Assembly: GCF_000426845.1 (NCBI RefSeq) | Contig: NZ_AUGD01000001.1 | Coordinates: 186,001 to 250,000 of the forward strand | Source: Bradyrhizobium sp. in8p8 | GTDB taxonomy: Bacteria; Pseudomonadota; Alphaproteobacteria; Rhizobiales; Xanthobacteraceae | Length of the DNA stretch: 64,000 nucleotides | Reading direction: 5' to 3' | Shown: positions 8,918 to 19,177 of the stretch, piece by piece | Numbering within the stretch: position 1 is the first letter of the stretch | How the letters are laid out: every line of letters starts with the position of its first letter | Made by a program: the position numbers and the translations under genes | The notes under the pieces: model-generated | The model's input: only the letters and a program-made list of their open reading frames with translations | What the model was told of the DNA's origin: nothing | The model's database searches: none

Positions 8918-9016
8918 GGAGCGCGCTCTCGCGCGCGTCTCGAGGGATGAGAGGCTCCAATTGCAGGGGCGGGCCTGAATGGTTCGAGACGCCGATTCGC
9001 GGCTCCTCACCATGAG
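8908..9016. repeat. Palindromic intergenic repeat (CTCATCCTGAGGAGC family)
   Basis: Outer arms CTCATCCTGAGGAGC (8908-8922) and GCTCCTCACCATGAG (9002-9016) are near-complementary, and inner arms share GCGTCTCGA. It provides the stop codon of the upstream amidotransferase gene. Confidence 0.75.
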
Positions 9017-9026
9017 AGTTGAGGTT

Positions 9027-9494
9027 TCAGAACGGATCGGCCCCCAGTCCAGGCACATCCGCCGGCCGCGGCCCCGGCGTGGGCCAGTGAAACCGGCGAT
9101 CGTTCTCCGCAATCGCGATATCGTTGATCGATGCCTCGCGCCGCCTCATCAGACCGTGCTCGTCGAACTCCCACTGCTCGTTGCCGTAGGAACGATACCA
9201 CTGGCCGCCGGCATCATGCCATTCGTACTGAAAGCGCACCGCGATACGGTTTCCGTCGAAGGCCCAGAGGTCTTTGATGAGGCGATAGTCCTGTTCCTTT
9301 TCCCATTTGCGGGTGAGAAACGCGACGATGGCCTCGCGACCCTGAAACACCTCCGAACGATTGCGCCAGCGGCTGTCCTCGGTATAGGCGAGGGACACGC
9401 GGACGGGATCGCGTGAATTCCAGGCGTCCTCGGCCATGCGGGCCTTTTGCGCAGCAGTCTCTTTCGTGAAGGGCGGAAGCGGCGGGCGGGACAT
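9027..9494 (-). CDS. Nuclear transport factor 2-like protein (DUF1348 family)
   Basis: 155 residues from the ATG at 9494 ([14 protein letters not shown]), which has GAGG six bases upstream; an ATG at 9506 lacks one. The pattern [18 protein letters not shown], then FLTRKWEKE and [10 protein letters not shown], is that of DUF1348, a SnoaL/NTF2-fold family of unknown biochemical role. No catalytic assignment is possible. It is the last gene of a leftward run and follows the thioesterase gene by about 80 bp. Confidence 0.85.
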   Translation of the reverse strand: MSRPPLPPFTKETAAQKARMAEDAWNSRDPVRVSLAYTEDSRWRNRSEVFQGREAIVAFLTRKWEKEQDYRLIKDLWAFDGNRIAVRFQYEWHDAGGQWYRSYGNEQWEFDEHGLMRRREASINDIAIAENDRRFHWPTPGPRPADVPGLGADPF

Positions 9495-9573
9495 GGGGTG
9501 CCTCATCGATGGGTCAGGACCGCAATCTATCGCTGCACTCGCCGGAGTCGATAGGGCATCACAAATCGGGCGA

Positions 9574-10050
9574 TCACGAAATCAGATCGGCCTTCATCAG
9601 CATGCGGATGGACTTCGGAATCGGCTGGGCACGCCCGCCACTGATGAAGGCGACGCGCACTTCGGCCTTCACCAGCACGTCGCCGCCGCGCCGTACCTCC
9701 TGGGCCAGCATGATGGAGGCGCCCTTCACCGCGACGGGCCAGGTCACGATGTCGAGGACGTCGTCCATTCGCGCGGGCTTGAGGAAATCAAGATGCATCG
9801 ACCGCACGACGAAGGCGAAGCCGGCGCCTTCCGTCTCGGTCTGCTCGAACAGCGCCTGCTGCTCGGCGCCCATCAGCCTGAGATGATTGGTCCGCCCGCG
9901 CTCCATGTAGCGCAGGTAATTGGCGTGATAGACGATGCCGGAAAAATCCGTGTCCTCGTAGTAGACGCGGACCTGCATGTGGTGGCGGCCGTCGCGGATC
10001 TCGCCATCGAGATGGGCAGTCACGTCACGAGCCTCTTCGCTTGTCGTCAC
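9574..10050 (-). CDS. ybgC: Acyl-CoA thioesterase, YbgC/FadM family (Tol-Pal-associated type)
   Basis: About 158 residues using the GTG at 10050, 42 bp after the metallophosphoesterase gene. The hot-dog motif [20 protein letters not shown] contains the catalytic Asp. Family members hydrolyse acyl-CoA or acyl-ACP thioesters. In many proteobacteria ybgC begins the tolQRAB-pal operon and follows ruvABC. Here it is near ruvCAB but no tol genes follow; an NTF2-like gene does. The start is uncertain because the conserved domain begins about 30 residues in. Confidence 0.87.
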   Translation of the reverse strand: MTTSEEARDVTAHLDGEIRDGRHHMQVRVYYEDTDFSGIVYHANYLRYMERGRTNHLRLMGAEQQALFEQTETEGAGFAFVVRSMHLDFLKPARMDDVLDIVTWPVAVKGASIMLAQEVRRGGDVLVKAEVRVAFISGGRAQPIPKSIRMLMKADLIS

Positions 10051-10091
10051 CGGTCCGTTCTGCGCAAAAACAGACCGCGGCGCAAGCGTCG

Positions 10092-11012
10092 TCAGGACAC
10101 GAGGTGTCCCGCCCGACCCAGCGTCACCTCGACGATCTCCGGCGGCACGCCAAAGCGGAGCGGCAAGATGCTGCAACCGAGGCCGCCGGAGATGATGACG
10201 TCGCATTTCAGCCTGACATGACCATAGGCGAGGCGGACGCCATGCTGCGGCGGCACGGCGGGAGACCAGCCGAGCAGGCGGACCTGGCCGCCATGGGTAT
10301 GGCCGGACAGTTGCAGCGCGACGCGCGATGGCACCCGTGGGGCGATGTGGGGCTCATGCGCGAGCAGGATGATCGGCGCATCGTCCGTGACCTTGGCGAG
10401 GGTTGCAGTGAGATCGTCGGCACCGAAGCGCGCCATGGTCCGGAACCGGCGCGCCGGGAGGAACGCGAGTTGATCGCCGAGGCCGGCGAGCCAGAACGGG
10501 CGACCGTCCTTCGTGAGGCGCACGACGTCGTTCTCGTAGACGGGGATGCCGGCGGCCTCCAGCGCACGATGCGCGATGGTTGTCCCCTGCCCCGCCCGCT
10601 GCACGGCCCTGTCGTCCCAATAATCATGGTTGCCCATGACGGCATGAACGCCCAGCGGCGCCTTGAGGCCGGCCAGCACGCGTGCCCATTCGGTGCATGG
10701 AATGAGCCGCGTGACCTGATGCAGGCCGGCGACGTAGTCGCCGAGCAGCACGATGAGATCGGCCCTGAGGGCGTTGGTGCGGTCGACGATGGCCTCGACC
10801 CGATCCAGCGGCATCCAGGGATCGCAGGCATGGAGGTCGGCGATGACGGCGATCTTGAGCGGAAGATCCGCCGGCCATTGCCGCGGCGTCGGATGATAGC
10901 GGGTGACGCGGAGCCGCAGCATCGGCTCGACGCCGACGCCATAGGCAGCGGTCGAGATTCCGAGGGCGGACAAGCCCCCGATGGAACGGATGAGGTGACG
11001 ACGCGTGATCAT
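10092..11012 (-). CDS. Metallophosphoesterase with Tat-like signal
   Basis: 306 residues from the ATG at 11012. The N-terminus MITRRHLIRSIGGLSALGIS resembles a twin-arginine signal (RRHLIR plus hydrophobic stretch), so export is likely. Metal-binding motifs appear in order: ADLHACD, LGDYVAG, MGNHDYWDD, AHEPH and SGHTHGGQ, all of the calcineurin-like superfamily (YkuE/YaeI-like). Such enzymes hydrolyse phosphoesters, possibly of lipids. It follows the duplicated-domain gene by 105 bp on the same strand. Confidence 0.88.
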   Translation of the reverse strand: MITRRHLIRSIGGLSALGISTAAYGVGVEPMLRLRVTRYHPTPRQWPADLPLKIAVIADLHACDPWMPLDRVEAIVDRTNALRADLIVLLGDYVAGLHQVTRLIPCTEWARVLAGLKAPLGVHAVMGNHDYWDDRAVQRAGQGTTIAHRALEAAGIPVYENDVVRLTKDGRPFWLAGLGDQLAFLPARRFRTMARFGADDLTATLAKVTDDAPIILLAHEPHIAPRVPSRVALQLSGHTHGGQVRLLGWSPAVPPQHGVRLAYGHVRLKCDVIISGGLGCSILPLRFGVPPEIVEVTLGRAGHLVS

Positions 11013-11117
11013 GGAAGCCCGTTTCTGATGCAGCGTCTCGATGCGATCCGATTGAAGCGGAATTGGGGTGCGCCCGTGCAGACCGTCTGCATCTGCGTGC
11101 AGAGGCCTGCACAATCG

Positions 11118-11987
11118 TCACCAGCGGCTCTCGCCGATCAGCGCATCCAGCCGCGTCTTCAATTCCTCGGGCGCGCGGTAGTACCAGACGCCGCCGAGCA
11201 GATCGCGAAACCGTTCATTGACACGCGCCTCGCGCTCGATGCGGTCGATCGTCCCGGCACTGATCACATCTTCGAGGGGACCGGCGGCCAGCAGCGACAG
11301 CAACACCGGATTTGCCTCGATTTTTAGTATCTCGAGGATCAGGTCGATCATCCGGTCGGGATCGTCCTCGCGCAGATCGCGCTCGAAATCCATGATCGCG
11401 AACAGATTGTCGTCCTGATCACGATCGGACTTGGAATACTGCTCGACCCAAGCGCGGGCGAGCGCTGCGGTCGGCATGCTGGCGCAATCGAGCGGCTCGC
11501 GCGGCGTGCGCTGGGCCACATAGTCGGCCTGCCAGGCCTCGCTGTCGGCAAGTTCTGCAATACGCGACATCAAGGGATCGTCGGGCGCAACATGCACGCC
11601 GCCGAGCAGCCAGCGCAGCCGGTCATTGTGCGCAGCCTCGTGCTCTATGCGCGCGATCACGACTTCGCCATGCGCATAGAGCAGCGACAGCAGGAACTTG
11701 TCGTTGAGCTGCATCACTGTCGGCTTGTCAGCCTCGGTCTTGAGCACTTCCAGCACGAGATCGAGCGCCTGTTGAGGCCGGCGGTGGGGCAGATGATCGA
11801 AATAGAGCTTCAGGGCCCAGATGCTGCCGGCCTGGTCGCGCCGGCTGACGCGCTGGAGCGCGCACCACATCGACGCCAGCTCACTGATCGGCATTGGGTC
11901 CAGAAACGCCTCGGTCTCATCGGGCGTGCGAAGCTGCGGCGCGGCCGAGATGAGTTCGAGCACTCCTGTGTCGTCCGTCAGCCCCAT
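11118..11987 (-). CDS. Hypothetical protein made of two related domains (DUF6869-like)
   Basis: 289 residues from the ATG at 11987 (MGLTDDTGVLEL); upstream in-frame sequence overlaps ruvB and is rejected. The two halves align with each other. The first contains LVLEVLKTEA, ARIEHEAAHNDRLRWLLGGV; the second contains LILEILKIEA, DRIEREARVNERFRDLLGGV. A W-containing segment precedes each. This points to an internal duplication of a helical domain of roughly 130 residues. No signal peptide or catalytic motif is visible. I do not recognise a function. Confidence 0.75.
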   Translation of the reverse strand: MGLTDDTGVLELISAAPQLRTPDETEAFLDPMPISELASMWCALQRVSRRDQAGSIWALKLYFDHLPHRRPQQALDLVLEVLKTEADKPTVMQLNDKFLLSLLYAHGEVVIARIEHEAAHNDRLRWLLGGVHVAPDDPLMSRIAELADSEAWQADYVAQRTPREPLDCASMPTAALARAWVEQYSKSDRDQDDNLFAIMDFERDLREDDPDRMIDLILEILKIEANPVLLSLLAAGPLEDVISAGTIDRIEREARVNERFRDLLGGVWYYRAPEELKTRLDALIGESRW

Positions 11988-12085
11988 ACTCCGAACTCCA
12001 ATCCATCTGCATGAACGGCGGCGTCTTTCGCCGCGCATTCGGATTAGTGACGGGATTGATCCGGTGGGTTCACCGGTTGCGGCGG

Positions 12086-13144
12086 TCAGTCTTCGTCGGC
12101 TTGATCCGTGCCGAACAGGCCGAACTGGGCCGGGTCGCGGTTGGGTTCGGCGAGACCGAGATGCCGGAAGGCGTGGGACGTCAGCAGCCGACCGCGCGGG
12201 GTGCGCTGCAGATAGCCGCACTGGATCAGGTAGGGCTCGATGATATCCTCGATGGCGTCGCGCGGCTCCGACAACGCCGCGGCCATGGTCTCGACGCCGA
12301 CCGGGCCGCCCGCATAATTGAGCGCGATGGTCGTGAGGTAGCGGCGGTCCATGGCGTCGAGACCTGCCGCGTCGACCTCGAGCGCGCTCAGCGCGTGGTC
12401 GGCGATCTTGCGATCGATCGTGTCGGCATTGGCCGCCGAGGCGAAATCGCGCACACGCCTGAGCAGGCGGCCGGCGATGCGCGGCGTGCCACGGGCGCGG
12501 CGCGCGATCTCGTTGGCGCCATCGGCGCTCATGCCAACATTGAGCACGCGCGCGCCGCGGCTGACGATGCTCTCCAATTCCTCGATGGTGTAGAAATTCA
12601 GCCGGACCGGGATGCCGAAGCGATCGCGCAGGGGGTTGGTGAGAAGGCCGGCGCGCGTGGTGGCGCCGACAAGCGTGAATTTCGACAGCTCGATCTTCAC
12701 CGAGCGCGCCGCCGGTCCCTCGCCGATGATGAGGTCGAGCTGGAAATCCTCCATCGCGGGATAGAGCACCTCCTCCACCGCGGGGCTGAGGCGATGAATC
12801 TCGTCGATGAAAAGCACGTCGCGCTCTTCGAGATTGGTGAGGAGCGCGGCGAGATCGCCGGCCTTGGCAATCACCGGCCCCGACGTGGCGCGGAAGCCGA
12901 CGCCGAGTTCCTTGGCCACGATCTGCGCCAGGGTGGTCTTGCCGAGGCCGGGCGGGCCGACGAACAGCACGTGATCCAGCGCCTCGCCGCGCTTGCGCGC
13001 CGCCTCGATGAAGATCGAGAGATTCTTGCGCGCCTGCTGCTGGCCGACAAAGTCCGACAGCGATTGCGGACGCAGCGCGGTATCGCCGACATCGTCGCTG
13101 CGGCGCTCGGGCGAAACCATGCGGCTGGCTTTGGGGTCGCTCAC
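12086..13144 (-). CDS. ruvB: Holliday junction branch migration helicase subunit RuvB
   Basis: 352 residues, starting with GTG at 13144 that overlaps the ruvA stop (GTGA). AAA+ motifs are clear: Walker [12 protein letters not shown], Walker [10 protein letters not shown], sensor ATTRAG, and arginine finger region [11 protein letters not shown]. The C-terminal winged helix contains a [14 protein letters not shown] segment. RuvB is the hexameric motor that, with RuvA, drives Holliday junction migration in recombination repair. Full length for the family. Confidence 0.98.
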   Translation of the reverse strand: MSDPKASRMVSPERRSDDVGDTALRPQSLSDFVGQQQARKNLSIFIEAARKRGEALDHVLFVGPPGLGKTTLAQIVAKELGVGFRATSGPVIAKAGDLAALLTNLEERDVLFIDEIHRLSPAVEEVLYPAMEDFQLDLIIGEGPAARSVKIELSKFTLVGATTRAGLLTNPLRDRFGIPVRLNFYTIEELESIVSRGARVLNVGMSADGANEIARRARGTPRIAGRLLRRVRDFASAANADTIDRKIADHALSALEVDAAGLDAMDRRYLTTIALNYAGGPVGVETMAAALSEPRDAIEDIIEPYLIQCGYLQRTPRGRLLTSHAFRHLGLAEPNRDPAQFGLFGTDQADED

Positions 13145-13758
13145 TTCGCGAGTTCCTTCAGCCCGAGGCGAATGAGCTGCGCCGTCTCGGCATTCTCACC
13201 GGCGCTACGCGAGGCCAATGCAATCGCAGCAGCCGCCTGCGGCTGGCCGTAGCCGAGATTGACCAGCGCGGAAATTGCATCCGCCACCGGGCGCGGCGCG
13301 CGCTGGTCGTCGACGGCACCGGCGAGATGCACCACGGCGGGATCGACATTGGCGAAGGCCGGCGCCTTGTCCTTCAACTCGGTGACGATGCGCTCGGCGA
13401 CCTTGGGGCCGACGCCGGGCGTGCGCGCCACAGCGGCCTTGTCGCGCAACGCGATGGCATTGGCGAGGTCGGCCGGTGCCAGCGTGCCGAGCACGGCGAG
13501 CGCAACCTTGGCGCCGACGCCCTGCACGGTCTGGAGCAGGCGAAACCATTCGCGCTCATGGTCGGTGCGGAAGCCGAACAGCTTGATCTGGTCCTCGCGG
13601 ACATAGGTCTCGATCGACAGCACGGCGGCCTCACCCGGCGACGGCAGATGCTGCAGCGTCCGCGACGAGCAATGCACCTGATAGCCAACGCCGCCGACGT
13701 CGAGGATGACGAAATCCTCGCCGTAGGAATCGATCAGGCCCTTGAGCTTGCCGATCAT
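13141..13758 (-). CDS. ruvA: Holliday junction branch migration protein RuvA
   Basis: 205 residues from the ATG at 13758 ([15 protein letters not shown]). The OB-fold N-terminus and two helix-hairpin-helix segments ([17 protein letters not shown] and [13 protein letters not shown]) are visible, with a C-terminal RuvB-interacting domain. RuvA binds the four-way junction and loads RuvB. It overlaps ruvB by 4 bp and is separated from ruvC by a 142-bp gap filled by a palindromic repeat. Confidence 0.97.
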   Translation of the reverse strand: MIGKLKGLIDSYGEDFVILDVGGVGYQVHCSSRTLQHLPSPGEAAVLSIETYVREDQIKLFGFRTDHEREWFRLLQTVQGVGAKVALAVLGTLAPADLANAIALRDKAAVARTPGVGPKVAERIVTELKDKAPAFANVDPAVVHLAGAVDDQRAPRPVADAISALVNLGYGQPQAAAAIALASRSAGENAETAQLIRLGLKELAK

Positions 13759-13792
13759 CTCAGGTCCCCGGTCGCAATACACGCCTGTCTTT

Positions 13793-13879
13793 CGTCATGG
13801 CGGGGCTTGCCCCGGTCATCCACGTCTTTGCCCCCTGCAACAAAGAAGGTGGATAACGGGAACAAGCCCGGGCATGACG
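13793..13879. repeat. Palindromic intergenic repeat between ruvC and ruvA
   Basis: Arms CGTCATGGCGGGGCTTG... and ...CAAGCCCGGGCATGACG pair, with an inner CAAAGAAGGTGGAT / ATCCACGTCTTTG pair. It could form a long hairpin between the cotranscribed genes. Confidence 0.75.
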
Positions 13880-13900
13880 GCGGTGACAAGCGACGACGGA

Positions 13901-14428
13901 TCATATCCCCGCCACCTTCAGCCGGAGCGCGGTGCTCTGGCGGTGATGGGCGTGGGTGATGGCGATGGCGAGCGCGTCGGCGGCGTCTGCTGACGGCGGC
14001 TCGGCTTTGGGCAGCAATATCTTCAGCATCATCGCGATCTGTTGCTTGTCGGCGTGACCGGCGCCGACAACCGTCTTCTTGACCTGGTTCGGCGCATATT
14101 CGGCGACCGAGATGCCGAACATTGCAGGCGCCAGCATGGCGACGCCGCGGGCCTGGCCGAGCTTCAGCGTTGCAACGCCGTCCTTGTTGACGAAGGTCTG
14201 CTCGACCGCCGCTTCCATCGGCTCGTGGCTGGACAGGACGGCCGCGAGTCCTTCATGGATGGCAAGCAGCCGGCTCGCCAGCGGCAGATCATCCGGCGGC
14301 TCCACCGAGCCGCAGGCGACGTAGATCAGGCGGTTGCCCTCGGCCTCGATCACGCCCCAGCCGGTGCGGCGCAAGCCGGGGTCGATGCCGATGATGCGAA
14401 CAGGGCCACGAATCGGGAGCGCGGTCAT
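13901..14428 (-). CDS. ruvC: Crossover junction endodeoxyribonuclease RuvC
   Basis: 175 residues. The acidic catalytic residues sit in [14 protein letters not shown] (Asp), [10 protein letters not shown] (Glu) and [16 protein letters not shown] (Asp pair). RuvC resolves Holliday junctions processed by RuvAB. It is the first ruv gene in the leftward order ruvC-ruvA-ruvB, downstream of yebC. Confidence 0.97.
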   Translation of the reverse strand: MTALPIRGPVRIIGIDPGLRRTGWGVIEAEGNRLIYVACGSVEPPDDLPLASRLLAIHEGLAAVLSSHEPMEAAVEQTFVNKDGVATLKLGQARGVAMLAPAMFGISVAEYAPNQVKKTVVGAGHADKQQIAMMLKILLPKAEPPSADAADALAIAITHAHHRQSTALRLKVAGI

Positions 14429-14607
14429 GGGCCAGTGATAGCGGCTGGCCGGACTGAGGGAAACAGAAACAGAACGGAAGTAACAGGGGAAGTGGGGTGC
14501 TTTGAGGAGCGAGGCTGTCCACCACGCGTTCTGCCGTCACACGCCGCAAAGGCGGTATCCATCACGCCGCGTGTAACTGTATCGCTCCGGCGTGCTTGGA
14601 ATACTGG

Positions 14608-14629
14608 ATCGCCCGCTTTCGCGGGCGAT
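14608..14629. repeat. Short perfect hairpin between yebC and ruvC
   Basis: ATCGCCCGC - TTTC - GCGGGCGAT is a perfect 9-bp stem with a 4-base loop. No T-run follows on either strand, so it looks like a dispersed repeat rather than an intrinsic terminator. Confidence 0.6.
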
Positions 14630-14657
14630 GACAGCCGTGGACCAGACCAGCAGCTGC

Positions 14658-15404
14658 CTAGCCGCCCATTTTCGCCATCAGCGCGTCCGACACCTCGAAA
14701 TTGGCGTAGACGTTCTGGACGTCGTCGTGCTCGTTGAGCAGGTCCATCAGCTTGAGCAGCTTCTCGCCGGTCTCATCGTCGACCGCGACGGTGTTCTGCG
14801 GTTTCCAGATCAGCGCGGCCTTGCGCGGCTCGCCGAACTTGGCTTCCAGCGCCTTGGCGACGTCGCGATAGCCTTCGGTCGAGGCGTAGATCTCGTGACC
14901 GCTCTCGCCCGAGACCACGTCGTCGGCGCCTGCCTCGATCGCGGCATCCAGCATCGCGTCGTCGGAGGCGACGCTGCGGTCGTATTCGATGATGCCGGTG
15001 CGGTCGAACATGAACGACACCGAGCCGGTTTCGCCGAGATTGCCGCCCGATTTGGTGAAGAAGGAGCGGATATCCGACGCCGCGCGGTTGCGGTTGTCGG
15101 TCAGTGCCTCGACGATGACGGCGACGCCGCCGGGGCCGTAGCCCTCGTAACGGATTTCGTCATAGTTCTCGCCGTCGCTGCCGATCGCCTTCTTGATGGC
15201 GCGCTCGATGTTGTCCTTCGGCATGTTCTCCTGCCGCGCTGCGATCACGGCGGCGCGCAGGCGCGGGTTCATGGCAGGGTCAGGCGTCCCCAGCTTGGCC
15301 GCGACGGTGATTTCCCGCGCCAGCTTGCCGAAGATCTTCGACTTCTGGGCATCCTGCCGCCCCTTGCGGTGCATGATGTTCTTGAATTGGGAATGTCCGG
15401 CCAT
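14658..15404 (-). CDS. yebC: YebC/PmpR-family DNA-binding regulatory protein
   Basis: 248 residues, full length. The start [20 protein letters not shown] and the segment [20 protein letters not shown] are diagnostic. Family members are reported either as transcriptional regulators or as factors that relieve ribosome stalling. It is commonly found directly upstream of ruvC, as here. Confidence 0.96.
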   Translation of the reverse strand: MAGHSQFKNIMHRKGRQDAQKSKIFGKLAREITVAAKLGTPDPAMNPRLRAAVIAARQENMPKDNIERAIKKAIGSDGENYDEIRYEGYGPGGVAVIVEALTDNRNRAASDIRSFFTKSGGNLGETGSVSFMFDRTGIIEYDRSVASDDAMLDAAIEAGADDVVSGESGHEIYASTEGYRDVAKALEAKFGEPRKAALIWKPQNTVAVDDETGEKLLKLMDLLNEHDDVQNVYANFEVSDALMAKMGG

Positions 15405-15613
15405 GCGTGGTCTCTTGGGATGTTCTGGGAATCGTACGCCAATGGGGTGGGAAACGCGGCCTTATAGGCCCCCACCCCACCGGAATGAAAGAGCCTCTGA
15501 TACTTTAGGGTAATAGCATACGGTTCCATGCCTAGAAGTGAGGCAACGTTAACCGTGACTTCATTCCAGCTTGCGAAAATAACCTCGGCCTGTCCCCCGA
15601 CAAGAGAGACCTG

Positions 15614-17359
15614 ATGGCGTTCGGACTGTTTCGGAAGCGTCTGCCGGAAATGCCCGCGCCCTTGGCAGCCCCTGAGGCTGCGCTTTCGGCGCCCCATTCC
15701 GAACCCGCCCCCACCGAAGGCGATTCGGCCCGGGAGATCCTGGAACTGCTTGAGCTCGAGCTCGGCGGCATGATCCGCCAGCTGGAGCGCGCCGCCAATT
15801 CGGTTGCCGGCGGAGCCGAGGCGACCGCGGCGACGCTGGCCGCCATTCGCGACCGCACCGACGCCCTGACCGGCCGGACCAACGCGGCGCAATCGACCGC
15901 ATCCACCTTCGCCGATGCCGCCGACAAATTCACCCAGTCCGCGCAAGGCATCGGCGCGCAGGTCCGGCAAGCCGGCAAACTCGCGGATGAGGCCAGCACC
16001 GCGGCGCAGGAAGCGCGCGCCAATGTCGACCGCTTGCGCGAGTCGTCCGCTGCCATCGGCAACGTCGTGAACCTCATCGCGCAGATCGCGCGGCAAACGA
16101 CGCTGCTCGCGCTCAACTCGACCATCGAGGCCGCGCGCGCCGGCGCCGCGGGAAAGGGTTTTGCGGTCGTCGCCACCGAGGTCAAGGCACTCGCGGTGCA
16201 GACCCAGAGCGCGACGGAAGAGATCACCAAGAAGATCGATGCGCTGCAACGCGATGCGGCCGGATCGGCGGACGCGGTGCATCGCATCTCGCAGGCAATC
16301 GAAGCGATCCGCCCGGTGTTCGACACCGTCAACGGCGCGGTCGCCGAGCAGAACGCCACCACCAGCGAAGTCTCCGGCAATGCCGCCAGCGCTTCGGAAT
16401 TCATCATCTCGGTCGGCGAGAGCGCGGCGGAGATCGACGCGGCAACCAAGGCGGCCGAAACCCACGGCGAGAACGTCGCCAGTGCCGGCAAAGCGGTCAC
16501 CACGTTTGCACAAAAGCTGAAATCGCGCTGCGCCGTGCTGCTGCGCCAGAGCGAGCATGCCGACCGGCGCAAGACCGAACGGCTGCCATGCCACCTCAAA
16601 TTCGAGACCACGCGCGGCGTGATGCCGGTCTATGAGATCGCGATGGACGGCGTGCTGATCGGCGGCGCCGATGCCGGCCGGCTCGCCCCGCAAGCGACGA
16701 TCGAAGGCAGCCTCGAAGACATCGGCACCTGCCGCCTGCGGGTGGTCGAGCAATCGAAGGCCGGCGCCCGCGCGCAATTCGTCAATGCCAATGCCGCGCT
16801 CAGCGAGAAGATCGAGGACAAGCTCTGGTCGATCCATGAGGAGAACACGGAGTTCGTCACCCGCGCCATGGAGGCCGGCAATGCGCTGACGAAGATATTC
16901 GAGCAGGCGGTTGCACGCGGCGAGGTCAAGATGGAGGATCTCTTCGACGTCGACTACGTGGAAATTGCAGGCACCAATCCGCAGCAATATCGCACGAAAT
17001 ATCTGGACTGGGCCGACCGTGCGCTGCCGCCCTTCCAGGAGACGTTCCTCGCCAAGGACCCGCGCATGGCGTTCTGCGCCATGGTCGACCGCAACGGCTT
17101 CCTGCCCGTGCACAACAGGATCTATTCGCACCCGCAGCGGCCGGGCGACGTCGCCTGGAACACGGCGAACAGCCGCAACCGGCGCATGTTCAACGATCCG
17201 GCGGGGCTGGCTGCCGCCCGCAACCTGCGCTCGTACCTGGTCCAGAGCTATGCGCGCGACATGGGCAACGGGAACACGGTGATGATGCGCGAGATCGACG
17301 TCCCGATCCGCGTCCAGGGCCGGCACTGGGGCGGATTTCGCACCGCCTACAAACTGTAG
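15614..17359 (+). CDS. Soluble methyl-accepting chemotaxis protein with PilZ-like insert and C-terminal sensor-like domain
   Basis: 581 residues with no membrane segment. The signalling coiled coil comes first, with the hairpin-tip motif [17 protein letters not shown] and [12 protein letters not shown] at residues 156-195. Around residue 315 a PilZ-like segment begins with [12 protein letters not shown] (an RxxxR-type element), but the second c-di-GMP motif reads EIAMDG rather than the usual D/N-x-S-x-x-G. From about 395 to the end is a conserved domain ending RGRHWGGF-like (here [14 protein letters not shown]) that the next gene shares. The usual order, sensor then signaller, is reversed. 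Probably a cytoplasmic receptor coupling to CheA. Confidence 0.88.
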   Translation: MAFGLFRKRLPEMPAPLAAPEAALSAPHSEPAPTEGDSAREILELLELELGGMIRQLERAANSVAGGAEATAATLAAIRDRTDALTGRTNAAQSTASTFADAADKFTQSAQGIGAQVRQAGKLADEASTAAQEARANVDRLRESSAAIGNVVNLIAQIARQTTLLALNSTIEAARAGAAGKGFAVVATEVKALAVQTQSATEEITKKIDALQRDAAGSADAVHRISQAIEAIRPVFDTVNGAVAEQNATTSEVSGNAASASEFIISVGESAAEIDAATKAAETHGENVASAGKAVTTFAQKLKSRCAVLLRQSEHADRRKTERLPCHLKFETTRGVMPVYEIAMDGVLIGGADAGRLAPQATIEGSLEDIGTCRLRVVEQSKAGARAQFVNANAALSEKIEDKLWSIHEENTEFVTRAMEAGNALTKIFEQAVARGEVKMEDLFDVDYVEIAGTNPQQYRTKYLDWADRALPPFQETFLAKDPRMAFCAMVDRNGFLPVHNRIYSHPQRPGDVAWNTANSRNRRMFNDPAGLAAARNLRSYLVQSYARDMGNGNTVMMREIDVPIRVQGRHWGGFRTAYKL

Positions 17360-17464
17360 TGCACGCTCAGGCAAGACACCGGCTGCGAATCACCCTCTAA
17401 GCCGAGCTGGAATGGGAATGCCGCCGAGAGCCGATCAACGGCCCTGACTGGAGAGAGCCCGTAC

Positions 17465-18889
17465 ATGTCCCAGGCACAGCTTGCAGTAATGGACACCGGA
17501 TCGAACCGGACGCTCGCCGAGCGACTGATCGACCAGCTCGCCGACCGCATCGGCGGTCTCGGCGTGGAGCTCGCCGACATCGCCGGTAACGTCCAGGAAG
17601 TCGCAAACCGCGTCGCGAACCAGTCGGAACGGTTCCATCATCTGCAGAAGACGGCCGAGACGATGGTGTCGGCCAACCATGACATCGCCAATGCCTCGCA
17701 GGCGGTGCAGACGACCACGTCCGCCGCGGTCGGCGAGATCGCCCAGTCGCGCAGCGCCGTCGATAACGCGGTCAGCCACATCTCGGAGCTCGTCGCAGCC
17801 GTGGAGCGGATCGAGGCGCGCCTGAGCGCCGTCGGCTCGGCGCTGGCACAGGTGGCGAAGGTGTCCGGCTCGATCGAGGCGATCGCCAAGCAGACCAACC
17901 TGCTGGCGCTGAACGCCACCATCGAAGCCGCGCGCGCCGGCAATGCCGGCCGCGGCTTCGCGGTGGTCGCGAGCGAAGTGAAGAACCTGGCCGAAGCCAC
18001 GCGCCAGGCCACGCACCAGATCTCCGACACCGTGCGCGATCTCGACGGCCAGATCGAAGGCCTGATCGGCGAGAGCAGCGACGCCTCGCAGCGCGCCAAG
18101 ACCGCCGGCGAAGGCGCGCAAGCGATCTCCGGCATCATCTCGCGCGTCCAGCAGGGCTTTGCCTCCGTGGAAGCGGAGATCGACAGCGTCGCGCGCGCGG
18201 CAACCTCCAACCTCGGACATTGCGACACCGTCATCAGCGAGCTCAACGAACTCGCCAAGGGCGTCGACCTGTCTTCGCGCGACCTCAAGCACGCCGATGA
18301 GCGGGTGGCGAAGCTGCTCGACACGTCCGAGGGCCTGATCGCGCTGATCGCCGACAGCGGCGTGGAGACATCCGACACACCGCTGATCCGCACCGTCGTC
18401 GACACCGCGAAGCGGATCTCGACGGAGTTCGAGGCTGCGATCGATCGCGGCGAGATCACGCTCGACCAGCTCATGGACGAGACCTACCGCGAGATTCCCG
18501 GCACCGATCCGAAGCAGTACCTGACCAGCTATGTCGAGTTCACCGACCGCGTGCTGCCCGCGATCCAGGATCCGATCCAGAAATCGGATCCGCGCATCGT
18601 CTACTGCGTCGCGTGGGCGAGGAGCGGCTATCTGCCGACCCACAATCCGAACTACCGCCTGCCGCAGGGCAAGGACCCGGTCTGGAACAACGCCAATTGC
18701 CGCAACCGCCGCCTGTTCACCGACCGCACGGTGAAGAAGGTCGCAGGCAGCACGAAGCCCTTCCTGCTGCAGACCTACCGCCGCGACATGGGCGGCGGGC
18801 AGTTCGTGCTGATGAAGGACCTGTCCTCGCCGATCATGATCCGCGGCAGGCACTGGGGCGCCTTCCGGATGGGCTTTCGGCAGGGGTGA
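17465..18889 (+). CDS. Soluble methyl-accepting chemotaxis protein with C-terminal sensor-like domain
   Basis: 474 residues, no signal peptide or membrane span. The MCP tip [17 protein letters not shown] with [13 protein letters not shown] is near residues 138-175. The C-terminal region (about 312-474) contains [15 protein letters not shown], then NRRLFTDRT and [12 protein letters not shown], matching the end of the preceding chemoreceptor. It lacks that protein's PilZ-like insert. The two genes are paralogues 105 bp apart on the same strand, so they probably arose by duplication and may form mixed receptor arrays. Confidence 0.9.
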   Translation: MSQAQLAVMDTGSNRTLAERLIDQLADRIGGLGVELADIAGNVQEVANRVANQSERFHHLQKTAETMVSANHDIANASQAVQTTTSAAVGEIAQSRSAVDNAVSHISELVAAVERIEARLSAVGSALAQVAKVSGSIEAIAKQTNLLALNATIEAARAGNAGRGFAVVASEVKNLAEATRQATHQISDTVRDLDGQIEGLIGESSDASQRAKTAGEGAQAISGIISRVQQGFASVEAEIDSVARAATSNLGHCDTVISELNELAKGVDLSSRDLKHADERVAKLLDTSEGLIALIADSGVETSDTPLIRTVVDTAKRISTEFEAAIDRGEITLDQLMDETYREIPGTDPKQYLTSYVEFTDRVLPAIQDPIQKSDPRIVYCVAWARSGYLPTHNPNYRLPQGKDPVWNNANCRNRRLFTDRTVKKVAGSTKPFLLQTYRRDMGGGQFVLMKDLSSPIMIRGRHWGAFRMGFRQG

Positions 18890-19177
18890 CCGACCTTTCG
18901 GGCTCGCGCGCCGCCCCCGCACAACAAAACGCGAAAACAACCCCATGCACAGTAGCCTTGGGGGGTGGCATCAATGGCCTGCGCCGAGCAATGGCCCGTT
19001 TTGACTCGTCGGGCAAAACAGGGGTAGACTGCCAATATTCCGAAATCGCGAGGACGGCGCCTCCCCGCACCTGCCGAGAGCATCGAAGCCGCCTGCACTG
19101 GTGCTGCGGCCGATGTTGCCCTAGAAATGCCGCAGCGCGTTCGAGGCGCGAACCCTAACACAATCAACCGGTTTTCG

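Noticed and set aside
14608..14629. Intrinsic terminator of yebC
   Set aside because: Perfect stem but no T-run on either strand; the sequence looks like a dispersed repeat.
15269..17374. A 701-residue open frame on the minus strand across the first chemoreceptor
   Set aside because: It is antisense to a clear MCP gene and rich in Arg, Gly and Asp as expected for a shadow frame in high-GC DNA.
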